From NCBI GenBank assembly GCA_052379845.1, contig JBQTCF010000004.1: a stretch of DNA of 64,000 nt; one strand, given 5' to 3'. Position numbers and translations under genes: made by a program. The notes beneath the pieces are model-generated. The model ran no database searches. It was not told where the DNA came from and saw nothing but the letters and a program-made list of their open reading frames with translations. The stretch comes from Roseinatronobacter sp052379845 (lineage in GTDB: Bacteria; Pseudomonadota; Alphaproteobacteria; Rhodobacterales; Rhodobacteraceae). This document shows, in pieces, positions 62,586 through 64,000 of the stretch. Positions within the stretch are counted from its first letter, which is position 1. Every line of letters starts with the position of its first letter.

Positions 62586-63812
62586 ATGGCTTTCAAAACG
62601 CTTGACGAGGTTGATTTTGCAGGCAAGACAGCATTGGTGCGGGTGGACATCAATGTTCCTGTAAGTGACGGGCGCGTGACAGACGCCACGCGCATTGACC
62701 GGATCGTGCCCACCATCACCCATATCACCAATGCTGGCGGCAAGGCCGTGGTGCTGGCACATTTTGGCCGCCCCAAGGGCAAGCCCGTTCCCGAAATGTC
62801 GCTGGCGCTGGTGCGCCCCGCACTGGAAGCGGCCCTTGGCGCGCCTGTGGCATTTGCCGACAACTGTATCGGGATTTCCGCCAAGAAAGCCGTGTCCGAA
62901 TTGCCGGCAGGGGGGGTTTTGTTGCTGGAAAACACCCGTTTCCACGCGGGCGAGGAAGCAAATGACCGCATGCTGGCCGCCGGAATGGCCGCCTTGGGCG
63001 ATATTTATGTGAACGACGCGTTTTCCGCCGCCCACCGCGCCCATGCGTCCACCGAAGGGCTGGCGCATTTGCTGCCATCCTGCGCGGGCCGCTTGATGGA
63101 GGCCGAGTTGAAAGCGCTGGACGCCGCCCTTGGCACGCCCGAACGCCCCGTTGCGGCCATTGTGGGCGGTGCCAAAGTGTCCACCAAGCTGGATTTGCTG
63201 TCGAACCTGATTACCCGCGTCGACCATCTGGTGATCGGCGGGGGCATGGCCAATACGTTTCTGGTGGCGCAGGGGCTGGCCATCGGCACATCGCTGGCCG
63301 AACGCGACATGGCCGATACGGCGCGCGACATCCTTGCGCAGGCGGATGAAGCGGGCTGCACCATTCACCTGCCCCGCGACATTGTGATCGCGCGCGAATT
63401 TGCCGCCGGTGCAGCACATGAAACCCTGCCTGCGGACCAATGCCCCGATGATGCGATGATCCTTGATGCGGGACCGCGAACAGTGGCGGCCATCGGCGCG
63501 CTGTTTGCAAGCTGCAAAACGCTGGTCTGGAACGGGCCGTTGGGGGCGTTTGAAATCGCGCCGTTCGATGCGGCAACAAATGCCTGCGCACAAGAAGCCG
63601 CACGCCTGACGCGCGAGGGCGCGCTGATTTCGGTTGCGGGCGGCGGTGACACAGTATCGGCCTTGAACAAGGCGGGCGTTGCCGATGCTTTCACCTATAT
63701 CTCGACGGCGGGCGGCGCGTTTCTGGAATGGATGGAAGGCAAAACCCTTCCCGGCGTGGCGGCACTGGACAGTGAACAAGGGTCAAATAAGGACAAGGAA
63801 TGGAATATCTGA
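62586..63812 (+). CDS. pgk: Phosphoglycerate kinase
   Basis: Pgk transfers phosphate between 1,3-bisphosphoglycerate and ADP in glycolysis or the reverse in gluconeogenesis and carbon fixation. The 408-residue product has VRVDINVPVSDGRVTDATRI near residue 18, the VLLLENTRFHAGEE block, GGAKVSTKLDLL, and the nucleotide loop VAGGGDTVSALNKAG near residue 350. Its short C-terminal tail (SEQGSNKDKEW) exceeds the family end by about ten residues and overlaps the start of the next gene by 13 bases. Confidence 0.97.
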   Translation: MAFKTLDEVDFAGKTALVRVDINVPVSDGRVTDATRIDRIVPTITHITNAGGKAVVLAHFGRPKGKPVPEMSLALVRPALEAALGAPVAFADNCIGISAKKAVSELPAGGVLLLENTRFHAGEEANDRMLAAGMAALGDIYVNDAFSAAHRAHASTEGLAHLLPSCAGRLMEAELKALDAALGTPERPVAAIVGGAKVSTKLDLLSNLITRVDHLVIGGGMANTFLVAQGLAIGTSLAERDMADTARDILAQADEAGCTIHLPRDIVIAREFAAGAAHETLPADQCPDDAMILDAGPRTVAAIGALFASCKTLVWNGPLGAFEIAPFDAATNACAQEAARLTREGALISVAGGGDTVSALNKAGVADAFTYISTAGGAFLEWMEGKTLPGVAALDSEQGSNKDKEWNI

Positions 63813-64000
63813 TCTGGGCAGGGGCGCTGATTTCGATCGGGGGAATTGTCGGGCTGGTCTGGTGCATTGTCTATGTGCTGAAATTGCGCAAATCCGGGCT
63901 GGATGATGCAGCGATGCGCGCGCGCATGCAACGGGCCGTGATGGTGAATTTTGCGGCGCTTGCAGTGTCGACATTGGGCCTGATGATGGTGGTTCTGGGG
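63800..64000 (+). CDS. Small membrane protein downstream of pgk, 3' end outside window
   Basis: Sixty-seven codons are visible, beginning MEYLIWAGALISIGGIVGLV. Two hydrophobic segments flank a basic stretch (LKLRKSGLDDAAMRARMQRA). The start overlaps the pgk end by 13 bases with AAGGA just upstream, so it is translated with pgk. A small two- or three-segment membrane protein in this place is common in Rhodobacteraceae; function unknown. Confidence 0.7.
   Translation, partial: MEYLIWAGALISIGGIVGLVWCIVYVLKLRKSGLDDAAMRARMQRAVMVNFAALAVSTLGLMMVVLG

Noticed and set aside
62565..63779. A 404-codon minus-strand frame opposite pgk
   Set aside because: Pgk is complete and unambiguous on the plus strand; the reverse frame is low-complexity His/Arg/Gln-rich.

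Overview
The window reads as chromosomal DNA of a high-GC alphaproteobacterium of the order Rhodobacterales (Rhodobacteraceae). The supporting signs are a detached F1 operon atpHAGDC, glyQ and glyS with a DUF6446-type gene between them, a SAM-II riboswitch on a sulfhydrylase gene, FolE2, a GafA-type gene transfer agent activator, a Hint-domain protein, and many small conserved Rhodobacterales families. Genes are tightly packed on both strands. I saw no tRNA, rRNA, CRISPR array, transposase or prophage structural gene.

Layout. 1-5.6 kb (minus): the N-terminal two thirds of a PPDK-like protein, glyS, a small membrane protein and glyQ. 5.8-7.6 kb: an exported peptidoglycan-binding protein with a trypsin fold that has lost catalytic residues. 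7.8-14.6 kb: a TrkH-type potassium transporter, a PfkB kinase, folE2, then a methionine block (metZ behind a SAM-II riboswitch and terminator, metF, and divergent metR with a MetR box between metF and metR). 14.7-15.5 kb: an inositol-monophosphatase-like protein lacking metal ligands.

15.8-24.7 kb is an apparent catabolic locus: an RpiR regulator, divergent N-formylglutamate-amidohydrolase-like protein, three TRAP transporter genes, a glutamine-synthetase-like ligase, an aldehyde dehydrogenase and an iron-type alcohol dehydrogenase. Together these could import an amine or amino alcohol, gamma-glutamylate it, oxidise it twice and release glutamate; this is inference. 24.7-31.9 kb: a LysR regulator overlapping a HAD phosphatase gene, divergent from a full ugpBAECQ operon for glycerol-3-phosphate and its diesters.

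31.9-48.8 kb: rhomboid protease, ClpA, GloB, a methyltransferase, the F1 ATP synthase operon, an MscS channel, a cysteine synthase, a small membrane protein, a Hint-domain protein and a DUF2189 membrane protein. 48.9-57.4 kb: prfB, PBP1A and an amidase (cell wall), a DsbA-like thioredoxin and an ABC-F ATPase. 57.4-59.0 kb: a GafA-like activator with a divergent DUF6477-like gene, a regulatory locus for gene transfer agents. 59-64 kb: dusA, a small exported DUF4168-like protein, two cyclophilins, pgk and a truncated membrane protein gene.

Scattered through the intergenic DNA is a family of about 230 bp non-coding elements with terminal inverted repeats and internal dyads (1.6, 15.6 and 50.2 kb, plus a 60 bp internally deleted form at 60.5 kb), and two smaller repeat families. 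Other points of note are a low-GC insertion inside glyS and a switch in glutamate codon use inside the TRAP locus. Names and family assignments come from reading the translations and from memory; no database search was run.
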